Origin: Planctomycetaceae bacterium
GTDB lineage: Bacteria; Planctomycetota; Planctomycetia; Pirellulales; Thermoguttaceae
DNA: 24,965 nucleotides
Direction of reading: 5' to 3'
Assembly (NCBI GenBank): GCA_031287585.1
Contig: JAITST010000546.1
Span: forward strand, 1-24,965
In this document: piece after piece, positions 14,493 through 20,914 of the stretch
Numbering within the stretch: position 1 is the first letter of the stretch
Layout of the letters: each line of letters opens with the position of its first letter
Notes under the pieces: model-generated
What the model saw: the letters and a program-made list of their open reading frames with translations, nothing else
What the model was told of the DNA's origin: nothing
Databases searched by the model: none
Position numbers and translations under genes: made by a program

Positions 14493-17400
14493 ATGGCAAA
14501 GAAAAAGACCGAACCGCCGAAAATTGAGCAGTACGAACACAAAGACAAGAAGCGAGTGAACAATCCGCCAGTGGGACTCGTTACGGCACATTCCGACAAC
14601 GGCGGCTTTCGGCAGAAAACTTACGCCTACGACCCGCACATCGACCCGCAACTGCAATGGGCAGGGAAAGCAGAACATACCTCCTTTGACGTGCCGACGG
14701 TGTCGTTGCATGTTCACGAACGAATCGACCCGTGCCGCATTATCGAGGAACTTCGCAAAGAACCCGAAGCCAGTCAGAAACAGGGCTTTCTCTTTGAAGA
14801 TGATAAAAAACCGCTGCGGCAGGCAGTCGAGTTTTACAAACACGCCGAAAACTGGTCGAACCGCTTCGTTGCCGGCGATTCGTTGCTCGTGATGAATTCG
14901 CTCCTCGAAAAGGAAGCAATGGGCGGGAAAGTGCAGATGGTCTATTTTGACCCGCCGTATGGCATCAAATACGGTTCCAATTTCCAGCCGTTCGTCAACA
15001 AGCGGGACGTGAAGGACGGCAAGGACGAAGACCTCACGGCGGAGCCGGAAATGATAAAAGCGTTCCGCGATACTTGGGAACTCGGTATCCATTCGTATTT
15101 AACGTACATCCGCGACCGCCTGCTCTTGGCAAGAGAACTCCTCGCCGATTCCGGCAGCGTTTTTGTACAGATTAGTGATGAGAATGTACATCATATCAGA
15201 GAAATTTGTGATGAAGTTTTTGACGCGGAAAATTTTGTAGGACAAATTTCGTTTAGAAAAAAAACGATGCCTCTTGGTGCAAATCTTGTTGAGCAAATGC
15301 ACGATTACATTATTTTTTATGCAAAAAACAGAGAATCTATTAAATTCAAACATTTGTATCAAGAATATCAACCTTATGGAAGTCAAGATTGGAAATGGGT
15401 AGAATTACCGGATGGTGTGAGAAGGGAAATGACAAAAGATGAGATAGACAATTTTTCACTTTTACCTTCTGGTTCACGTTTATATCGGTTAAAACATCCA
15501 AGTCCACTTGGCGAGAATGAAAAAAATAAATATGTTTTCCGTTATCAAGGTGTTGATTACACGCCACCGCAAAATGGTTGGGGAATGGAAGAAGAAAAAT
15601 TGCGACGACTGGAAAAAGCAAAAAGAATACAAGTCAAAGGTAATTTGCCGAACTATATTTTGTTTCTTGATGACTTTCCCGTCACAAAAGTAACAATTCC
15701 TTGGAATGACACTGTTGGTCCACAAGGAAAATCATACGTTGTACAAACTGCTGCATTACCCATTCAACGTTGCCTTTTAATGACGACCGACCCCGGCGAT
15801 TTGGTATTGGACATCACTTGCGGCAGCGGGACGACGGCGTTTGTCGCGGAGAATTGGGGACGGCGTTGGATAACCTGCGATACGTCGCGTGTGGCTCTGA
15901 CGCTTGCGAAGCAACGGTTGATGACAGCAAAATACGATTACTTTGAGTTAGTTTCTAGTAGTGAGTTTTCAGTTTCTAGTGAAGAGGGGAAAGTTTCTAG
16001 TGAAGAAATTACTAAAAACCAAAAACTAAAAACTAATAACTCACAAGAAACTAATAACTCTCCCATTCAATTCCGTTACAAGACTGTTCCGCACGTTACA
16101 CTGAAAAGCATCGCCAACAACGAACCCGCGCCGGAAGAAACGCTCTACGACCAGCCGTACACCGATAATAAACGGGTACGGATTACGGGACCGTTCACTG
16201 TTGAAGCGGTGCCGGCACCGACGGCAGTTGTTAGTAATGAGGGGGAAGTTTTTAGTAGTGAGTTTTCAGTTTCTAGTGGAGAAGAAACTGCTAATAACCA
16301 AAAACTAAAAACTAATAACTCACACGCCGATTGGCTAGCCGCTTTGAAACGGGACGGCGTTCGCGGCAAGAATAAACAACGTATCGAATTTGTTCGCTTG
16401 GAAACGTTACCGAACGGCAAGGATTTGAACGGCATTGGCGAAACGGCTGACGGCAAACAGGTTCTCGTTTGTTTCGGTCCCGAACACAATCCGTTGGAAA
16501 AGCGGCAGGTTGAACGGGCGTGGAAAGAAGCCCGGCTTTACTCGGCGGACATTTTGCTGTTCTGTGCATTTGCTTTTGACGAAGAAGCGGCAAAGGACAT
16601 TAGCGAAATGCCGGAGAGCATTGGAATGACGTTTCTGAAAGTGCAGATGAACACAGATTTGCAGGTTCACGACTTGAAAAAGAAAACGTCCGGCAACGAG
16701 AGTTTCTGGCTCATCGGCAGTCCCGATGTGAGAGTTTTTAGTAGCGAGTTTTTAGTTTCTAGTGAGGGTTCAGTTTTTAGTAGTGAGTTTTCAGTTTCTA
16801 GTGAAGAAAAAAACTACAAAAAACCAAAAACTAATAACTCTGAAGAAACAACTAAAAACCAAAAACGAATGACTAACAACTATTTATGTAACTATTATTT
16901 ATGTAACTATGGAAAATTCAAGATCGTATCGGGACTTAATTGTCTGGAAGAAATCAATCAAATTGACAAAGAGGATATACTCCTGTACGCAACTATTTCC
17001 GAAAGAGGAGATGTATGGGATTATATCACAAATGAGAAGAGCGGCGGTGTCGATAGCCAGCAATATCGCCGAAGGACAGGGACGCGGAACGAGCAAGGAA
17101 TTTCTCCAATTCCTGAACATATCAAGAGGTTCTTTGTACGAATTGGAGACGCAATTATTCATCTCACAAGAAGTGGGTTATCTTGCCGAGGCGGAATTGA
17201 ACAATTTGTTAAAAGACTCCGAGGAGATAAGCAGATTGCTCAATGGCTTAATGAATTCTCTAAGGTAATTTTCAGTAGTGAGTTTTTAGTTTCTAGTGAA
17301 GAAGAAACTACTAAAAACCAAAAACTAAAAACTAAAAACTTTTCCACTGAAATCTATTACCAAGTGGAAATAATGGGTTATGATTATTTCGACCCGAAGA

Positions 17401-17702
17401 CCGGCAAAGTCGATAGCGGCAACGTGAACAAGATCGCGATGTGGATGCTCGACACGGACTATGACGGACGGAGTTTGTATCCTTCGCAGGTGTTCTTTCC
17501 AATGTCGGGTGATACTGACGGCTGGGCAAAGTTGGCAAAGAATCTGAAAGCGGAACTGGACGAAGATAAACTTGAAGCGTTCAAAGGCACTGTGTCGCTG
17601 CCGTTCCAAAAAGGAAGGAACATTGCCGTCAAGATTATCGACGACCGAGGCATTGAGAGTTTGAAAGTGTTTAAGGGGGGGGAAATTGGAAATGAAACTT
17701 GA
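14493..17702 (+). CDS. mod: Type III DNA methyltransferase (Mod) with four in-frame repeat insertions
   Basis: 1069 residues, about 270 of them insertion; without these the length is about 800. Methylase motif IV is DPPY at 153-156 (VYFDPPYGIKYGSNF), and the AdoMet motif LDITCGSGTTAF follows at about 437-448, the beta-class order. Between them the target-recognition region (about 222-426) is visibly more AT-rich than its flanks. The C-terminal part (GTVSLPFQKGRNIAVKIIDD, AMWMLDTDYDGRSLYPSQVF) is typical of Mod proteins paired with a type III Res. Insertions fall at residues about 484-523, 579-610 and 747-949. The last contains a complete four-helix-bundle gene in another frame, yet the Mod frame has no stop anywhere. 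The flanking domains resume correctly after each insertion, so it may still be functional. ATG 14493 fits the promoter, while the earlier in-frame TTG would overlap the -35. It overlaps the ATPase gene by 11 bases. Confidence 0.88.
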   Translation: MAKKKTEPPKIEQYEHKDKKRVNNPPVGLVTAHSDNGGFRQKTYAYDPHIDPQLQWAGKAEHTSFDVPTVSLHVHERIDPCRIIEELRKEPEASQKQGFLFEDDKKPLRQAVEFYKHAENWSNRFVAGDSLLVMNSLLEKEAMGGKVQMVYFDPPYGIKYGSNFQPFVNKRDVKDGKDEDLTAEPEMIKAFRDTWELGIHSYLTYIRDRLLLARELLADSGSVFVQISDENVHHIREICDEVFDAENFVGQISFRKKTMPLGANLVEQMHDYIIFYAKNRESIKFKHLYQEYQPYGSQDWKWVELPDGVRREMTKDEIDNFSLLPSGSRLYRLKHPSPLGENEKNKYVFRYQGVDYTPPQNGWGMEEEKLRRLEKAKRIQVKGNLPNYILFLDDFPVTKVTIPWNDTVGPQGKSYVVQTAALPIQRCLLMTTDPGDLVLDITCGSGTTAFVAENWGRRWITCDTSRVALTLAKQRLMTAKYDYFELVSSSEFSVSSEEGKVSSEEITKNQKLKTNNSQETNNSPIQFRYKTVPHVTLKSIANNEPAPEETLYDQPYTDNKRVRITGPFTVEAVPAPTAVVSNEGEVFSSEFSVSSGEETANNQKLKTNNSHADWLAALKRDGVRGKNKQRIEFVRLETLPNGKDLNGIGETADGKQVLVCFGPEHNPLEKRQVERAWKEARLYSADILLFCAFAFDEEAAKDISEMPESIGMTFLKVQMNTDLQVHDLKKKTSGNESFWLIGSPDVRVFSSEFLVSSEGSVFSSEFSVSSEEKNYKKPKTNNSEETTKNQKRMTNNYLCNYYLCNYGKFKIVSGLNCLEEINQIDKEDILLYATISERGDVWDYITNEKSGGVDSQQYRRRTGTRNEQGISPIPEHIKRFFVRIGDAIIHLTRSGLSCRGGIEQFVKRLRGDKQIAQWLNEFSKVIFSSEFLVSSEEETTKNQKLKTKNFSTEIYYQVEIMGYDYFDPKTGKVDSGNVNKIAMWMLDTDYDGRSLYPSQVFFPMSGDTDGWAKLAKNLKAELDEDKLEAFKGTVSLPFQKGRNIAVKIIDDRGIESLKVFKGGEIGNET
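15945..16060 (+). repeat. Palindromic heptad-repeat insertion 1 in mod
   Basis: The left half has AGTTTTT-like heptads (AGTTTTCAGTTTCTAGT). The right half has the complementary ACTAAAA heptads (ACTAAAAACCAAAAACTA), so the element can fold on itself. Outer ends GAGTTA...AATAACTC are also inverted. Translated in the Mod frame it gives SSSEFSVSSEE and then TKNQKLKTNNS. It separates KYDYFELV from IQFRYKTVPHVTLKSIANN, neighbouring segments in ordinary Mod proteins. Confidence 0.75.
16230..16323 (+). repeat. Palindromic heptad-repeat insertion 2 in mod
   Basis: Same organisation: AGTTTTCAGTTTCTAGT on the left and CCAAAAACTAAAAACTAATA on the right. In the Mod frame it gives VFSSEFSVSSGEE and then NNQKLKTNNS. 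It lies between PFTVEAVPAPTAVV and ADWLAALKRDGVRGKNKQRI. Confidence 0.75.
16733..16908 (+). repeat. Palindromic heptad-repeat insertion 3 (left flank of the four-helix-bundle gene)
   Basis: A longer copy with the left motif doubled (VFSSEFLVSSEG then VFSSEFSVSSEE) and the right motif doubled (KPKTNNS then TTKNQKRMTNN). It begins right after ESFWLIGSPDV of Mod and runs to the ATG of the four-helix-bundle gene. Confidence 0.75.
16881..16910 (+). repeat. Perfect 15-bp tandem duplication at the four-helix-bundle start
   Basis: TATTTATGTAACTAT occurs twice in tandem (16881-16895 and 16896-16910). The final AT of the second copy are the first two bases of the ATG. The 15-base unit keeps the Mod frame (YLCNYYLCNY). 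Confidence 0.9.
16909..17268 (+). CDS. Four-helix-bundle protein (23S rRNA intervening-sequence protein family), nested in mod
   Basis: 119 residues matching the S23/IVP four-helix-bundle family from end to end: YRDLIVWKKSIKLTKRIY (helix 1), FPKEEMYGIISQMRRAAVSI with SNIAEGQGRG (helix 2 and loop), FLQFLNISRGSLYELETQL (helix 3), and a last helix ending LNGLMNSLR. The family is known from genes inside intervening sequences of 23S rRNA, and it is structurally related to the Avd accessory protein of diversity-generating retroelements. Its molecular function is unclear. Here it is read in the +1 frame relative to Mod and lies wholly inside the Mod frame, flanked by insertions 3 and 4. No Shine-Dalgarno is visible. 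It is complete, with no stop or frame damage, which suggests recent insertion or continued selection. Confidence 0.85.
   Translation: MENSRSYRDLIVWKKSIKLTKRIYSCTQLFPKEEMYGIISQMRRAAVSIASNIAEGQGRGTSKEFLQFLNISRGSLYELETQLFISQEVGYLAEAELNNLLKDSEEISRLLNGLMNSLR
17269..17340 (+). repeat. Palindromic heptad-repeat insertion 4 (right flank of the four-helix-bundle gene)
   Basis: This is the cleanest hairpin. The arm AGTTTTTAGTTTCTAGT (17281-17297) pairs at 15 of 17 positions with ACTAAAAACCAAAAACT (17310-17326) across a 12-base loop. It is followed by two more AAAAACT heptads. In the Mod frame it gives FSSEFLVSSEE and TTKNQKLKTKN. The Mod C-terminal domain resumes at YYQVEIMGYDYFDPKTGKV. Confidence 0.8.
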
Positions 17703-18879
17703 ATCCATCCACATCAAGAACTTTCGTGCATTTAGAGATGCCTCAATGGAGGATATTCCAAATTTTTGCGTGATTGTCGGAGCCAATGGATCGGGCAAGT
17801 CAACATTGTTTCAACTTTTCGGCTTTCTCCGCGATGCCATGAAAGACAATGTTTCTGTTGCCCTAGCCAAACTCGGAGGCGGACGCGGTTTCAGAGAAGT
17901 CCGAAGCCGGAACTCGGAGGGACCGATTGAAATCGAATTGAAATTTCGTGAGTCGCCGAGGAAACCGTTAATTACCTACGAATTAGCGATTAACGAGGAT
18001 AACAAAGGGACTTACGTTGAAAGGGAAATTTTGAAATACCGACGGGGAAGCAAGGGGCAACCGTGGCAATTCCTGAATTTTAGTCGCGGCACGGGTTTCG
18101 CTGTTGTCAACGAATATGATGAAGTCAAAAGCGTTGAAGAACTGAAACGGGATGAGCAATCGCTAAAAGCACCCAATATTTTGGCAATCAAGGGACTGTC
18201 CCAGTTTGAAAAATATCCTGCTGTCAGGATGCTGGGCGACCTCGTTGAGAATTGGCATATTTCGGATTTTCATATTTCCGAAGCACGAAATGAAAACACT
18301 GCCGGTTACGCGGAGCATCTCGCGCCAATCGGGAACAATCTTCCGCTGGTAACACAATTTTTATACCAGAACTACCGTGAAGTTTTCGATGACATTCTTT
18401 CTTCTTTTCCCAACCGAGTCCCGGGAATTACTGCCGTCGAAGCGAAGGAAACCGAGGAAGGAAAGGTCTTACTCCGCTTTCAGGATTCTTCCTTCAAAGA
18501 GCCGTTCCTTTCGCCGTTCGTTTCCGATGGAACGATAAAGATGTTTGCGTATCTGGTTTTGCTTAATGACCCCAAGCCGCATCAGTTGTTATGTGTTGAG
18601 GAACCGGAAAATCAACTTTACCCCAAACTCCTTGCCGAACTTGCGGAGGAGTTTCGTGCTTACGCGAAAAAGGGAACACAGGTTTTTGTTTCAACCCATT
18701 CCCCTGATTTTCTGGATGCGGCGGAACTGGATGAGGTCTTTTTGCTCGTTAAAGAAAAGGGATATACAACTATTAGTCGGGCAAACGATATTGAGCCGGT
18801 AAAAAACGCAATGATGAATCACAGAAGCAAAATGGGACTTCTTTGGCAAGAGGGATATTTCAGTAATGTTGACCCCTAG
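17692..18879 (+). CDS. AAA/ABC-type ATPase (AAA_21/OLD-like), nested in the restriction operon
   Basis: 395 residues. It starts MKLESIHIKNFRAFRD, the usual SMC/OLD-type first strand. Walker A is GANGSGKST at 30-38, an ABC-like signature LSPFVSDGT at 273-281, Walker B LLCVEEPE at 299-306 and the switch His in STHSPDF at 334-340. It lacks the long coiled coil of SMC proteins and has no TOPRIM of its own. The TOPRIM-like protein encoded 9 bases downstream is the likely partner. Comparable ATPase + TOPRIM pairs act in anti-phage systems such as PARIS and AbiL, where the ATPase senses a phage signal and releases or activates a nuclease. The start overlaps the end of mod (ATGAAACTTGA), so it is translationally coupled. 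The in-frame TTG at 17686 is less likely. Confidence 0.87.
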   Translation: MKLESIHIKNFRAFRDASMEDIPNFCVIVGANGSGKSTLFQLFGFLRDAMKDNVSVALAKLGGGRGFREVRSRNSEGPIEIELKFRESPRKPLITYELAINEDNKGTYVEREILKYRRGSKGQPWQFLNFSRGTGFAVVNEYDEVKSVEELKRDEQSLKAPNILAIKGLSQFEKYPAVRMLGDLVENWHISDFHISEARNENTAGYAEHLAPIGNNLPLVTQFLYQNYREVFDDILSSFPNRVPGITAVEAKETEEGKVLLRFQDSSFKEPFLSPFVSDGTIKMFAYLVLLNDPKPHQLLCVEEPENQLYPKLLAELAEEFRAYAKKGTQVFVSTHSPDFLDAAELDEVFLLVKEKGYTTISRANDIEPVKNAMMNHRSKMGLLWQEGYFSNVDP

Positions 18880-18888
18880 AATCGCATA

Positions 18889-19470
18889 ATGAAAAAGCCG
18901 TCAATTCAACAGTCGAAGAAAAAGGTTCTTTTTCTTCTCGAAGAACCATCAGCGGAAGAACTACTCAAAGTATTCATCCCGCGATGTTTTCCTGCAATTC
19001 AAAGCCGATGTCAATACCTTCACTTCCGGGGAAAAGACAATTTATTAAAACGGTTGCCAGACACTATTATGAACTATGCAAATCAATGTTCAAAAATTAT
19101 TATCCTTTGTGACCAGGATAACGATGATTGTATTAAGTTGAAACGGCGAATTGTTGCTTCATGCAAAAAAACAGGCTTTCAGTCGCAATGTGTTGTTCGT
19201 ATTGTTTGCCGTGAATTGGAAAGTTGGTATCTTGCTCAACTGGATATTGTCGCCAAGCATTTTGGGACAGCCGACCTTGTAAAACGTCAGCATCGTTATA
19301 AAAATCCTGACTCCCAAAATAATCCTGCCGCAGAATTGAAACGAATGACAAACGAGAATTATCAAAAAATCAAAGGTTCAAGAATGATGGGGCAATATAT
19401 TGAACCTGATGTCGTCCGCTCAACAAGTTTTAAACACTTTGTTGCGGTATTAAAACAAATATCTAAATAA
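18889..19470 (+). CDS. DUF4276-like (TOPRIM-related) protein, partner of the ATPase
   Basis: 193 residues. LLEEPSAEELLKVFIP (residues 16-31) supplies the Glu expected of a TOPRIM or DUF4276 first strand. IIILCDQDNDDCIKLKRR (70-87) supplies the D-x-D (Asp75, Asp77). RELESWYLAQLDIVAKHF (108-125) is the E-x-W-x-L-x-D-like segment typical of DUF4276. Proteins of this type are nearly always next to an AAA_21 ATPase, as here. The predicted role is a nuclease or RNA-cleaving effector. The family assignment is by motif. It sits between the ATPase and res genes with only 4 bases before res, so all four genes read as one operon. Confidence 0.75.
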   Translation: MKKPSIQQSKKKVLFLLEEPSAEELLKVFIPRCFPAIQSRCQYLHFRGKDNLLKRLPDTIMNYANQCSKIIILCDQDNDDCIKLKRRIVASCKKTGFQSQCVVRIVCRELESWYLAQLDIVAKHFGTADLVKRQHRYKNPDSQNNPAAELKRMTNENYQKIKGSRMMGQYIEPDVVRSTSFKHFVAVLKQISK

Positions 19471-19474
19471 AAAT

Positions 19475-20914
19475 ATGAACACCTCATTAATTCTCAACAC
19501 ACCTTACGACGAACCCGCTCAACACTGGAAGTATGACCGGGAACGGCGGGAGTTTTCCGTTACAAACAGCCGCCGTCCGTCGGGGTATCTCGTTGCTTCC
19601 GCTCAACAAGACGATAAACTCTTTGACGACCCCGGCGTGTTTGTTCCCATCGAACTCGTCAAGCAAATTCGGGAAAAAGTCAAAGAGTGGAAAGAAGCGG
19701 GTTGCCCCGGAATCACCAGCATGACAAAGCGGCTGCTTGAACATTGGAGACCCCGCGATGAGGAAGGACAACGGCGTTTTTTCTTTTGCCAAATTGAAGC
19801 AATCGAAACGCTCATCTTTCTGACCGAAGCACCGGAACATTTTCGGCGGGGTATCAAAATCCCGTCGGACGGAGGTAAGTTTTCCCGATGGTGCAGCAAG
19901 ATGGCAACCGGCACCGGCAAAACAATTCTGATGGCAATGCTCATCGCTTGGCACGTTCTCAATAAGGTTGCGAACAATAAGGATAACCGGTTCTCGAAGT
20001 CTGTTTTTATTGTCGCTCCGAACCTGACCGTCAGGAGCCGATTACAGGTTTTGCAGCCGAGCGGAGCAGATAATTATTACGATGACTTCGACATTGTGCC
20101 GGATTCGTTGCGGGAAACGTTGCGTCAGGGAACGGTGCAAATCGTCAACTGGCAAGCGTTGCAGTGGGATAGTCAGGAACAGATCGATAAAAAGAAAAGC
20201 GTTGATAAACGCGGTGTCAAAAGCGATACCGCTTATTCCCGTGAAGTGTTGGGCGATCTCAAAAACGCCAAGAACATTCTCGTTATCAACGATGAAGCCC
20301 ATCACGCTTGGCGGTTGCCGACAGATGAAAAACTACTCAAAGGAATCGACAAAGAGGAGATTAAAGAGAGTACCGTTTGGGTTGGCGCGCTTGACCGGAT
20401 ACATACCACAAACAAAATCCTGCGTTGCTTCGATTTATCTGCGACACCGTTTCGTCCGACAGGCAAGCGGGCAAGCGAAGAGACCTTGTATGAATGGATT
20501 GTCAGCGACTTTGGTCTGAATGATGCTATCGAGGCGGGATTGGTAAAAACGCCTCGTGCGCCGTCGAAAGATGATTCCGCTGTTACTGATGATAACCTCC
20601 GCAGCCGGTTGTATCATCTCTATCGAGTTCCCGAAGTGCAGACGGATATTAGCCGGTCAAATGTTCCTGTTACCGAACCGTTGCCGGATTTGGTCAAGAA
20701 CGCTTATATGCTTTTGGCGAAAGACTGGAGCGATGAAAAGAAACGTTGGCAGGAAACGAATCAACCGACTCCGCCGGTGATGATAACGATTGCGAACAAC
20801 ACGGCAACATCAAGCCGAATCAAATATGCGTTTGATACCGATGCGTTTATGCTTAATGACATCTGCAACATTGGCGATGCTGACAAGATTTGCAGATTGA
20901 TAGTAAAACGATAA
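19475..20914 (+). CDS. res: Type III restriction enzyme Res, helicase portion (frameshifted)
   Basis: 479 residues up to a premature stop. Superfamily 2 helicase motifs: Walker A MATGTGKT at 143-150, motif Ia VAPNLTVRSRL, motif II NDEAHHAW at 272-279 and motif III LSATPFRPTGK. The sequence is normal Res until about CNIGDADKI, then reads CRLIVKR and stops. The rest of Res continues in the -1 frame as LQIDSKTIKDTE, so one base, probably a T in ATTTGC at 20888-20893, appears to be missing. As it stands the subunit lacks helicase motifs V-VI and the nuclease domain, so restriction should be inactive while Mod could still methylate. ATG 19475 is the first start after the DUF4276 gene. Confidence 0.9.
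   Translation: MNTSLILNTPYDEPAQHWKYDRERREFSVTNSRRPSGYLVASAQQDDKLFDDPGVFVPIELVKQIREKVKEWKEAGCPGITSMTKRLLEHWRPRDEEGQRRFFFCQIEAIETLIFLTEAPEHFRRGIKIPSDGGKFSRWCSKMATGTGKTILMAMLIAWHVLNKVANNKDNRFSKSVFIVAPNLTVRSRLQVLQPSGADNYYDDFDIVPDSLRETLRQGTVQIVNWQALQWDSQEQIDKKKSVDKRGVKSDTAYSREVLGDLKNAKNILVINDEAHHAWRLPTDEKLLKGIDKEEIKESTVWVGALDRIHTTNKILRCFDLSATPFRPTGKRASEETLYEWIVSDFGLNDAIEAGLVKTPRAPSKDDSAVTDDNLRSRLYHLYRVPEVQTDISRSNVPVTEPLPDLVKNAYMLLAKDWSDEKKRWQETNQPTPPVMITIANNTATSSRIKYAFDTDAFMLNDICNIGDADKICRLIVKR
20888..20893 (+). other. Frameshift site in res
   Basis: ATTTGC at 20888-20893: frame 2 reads ATT-TGC-AGA, while homologous continuation needs TTG-CAG-ATT. A single missing T restores Res. The tract has only three Ts, so it is not a classic phase-variation homopolymer, and no X-XXY-YYZ slippery heptamer is present. 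Confidence 0.7.

Noticed and set aside
16909..17268. Diversity-generating retroelement Avd gene
   Set aside because: The fold family is related, but there is no reverse transcriptase and no template/variable repeat pair in the window.
15945..17340. CRISPR array in mod
   Set aside because: The repeats are 7-base periodic, palindromic, unevenly spaced and translated in frame; there are no spacers of constant length and no cas genes.
16733..17340. Intein or group I/II intron in mod
   Set aside because: No Hint splicing motifs, homing nuclease or reverse transcriptase are present; the nested protein is a four-helix bundle.
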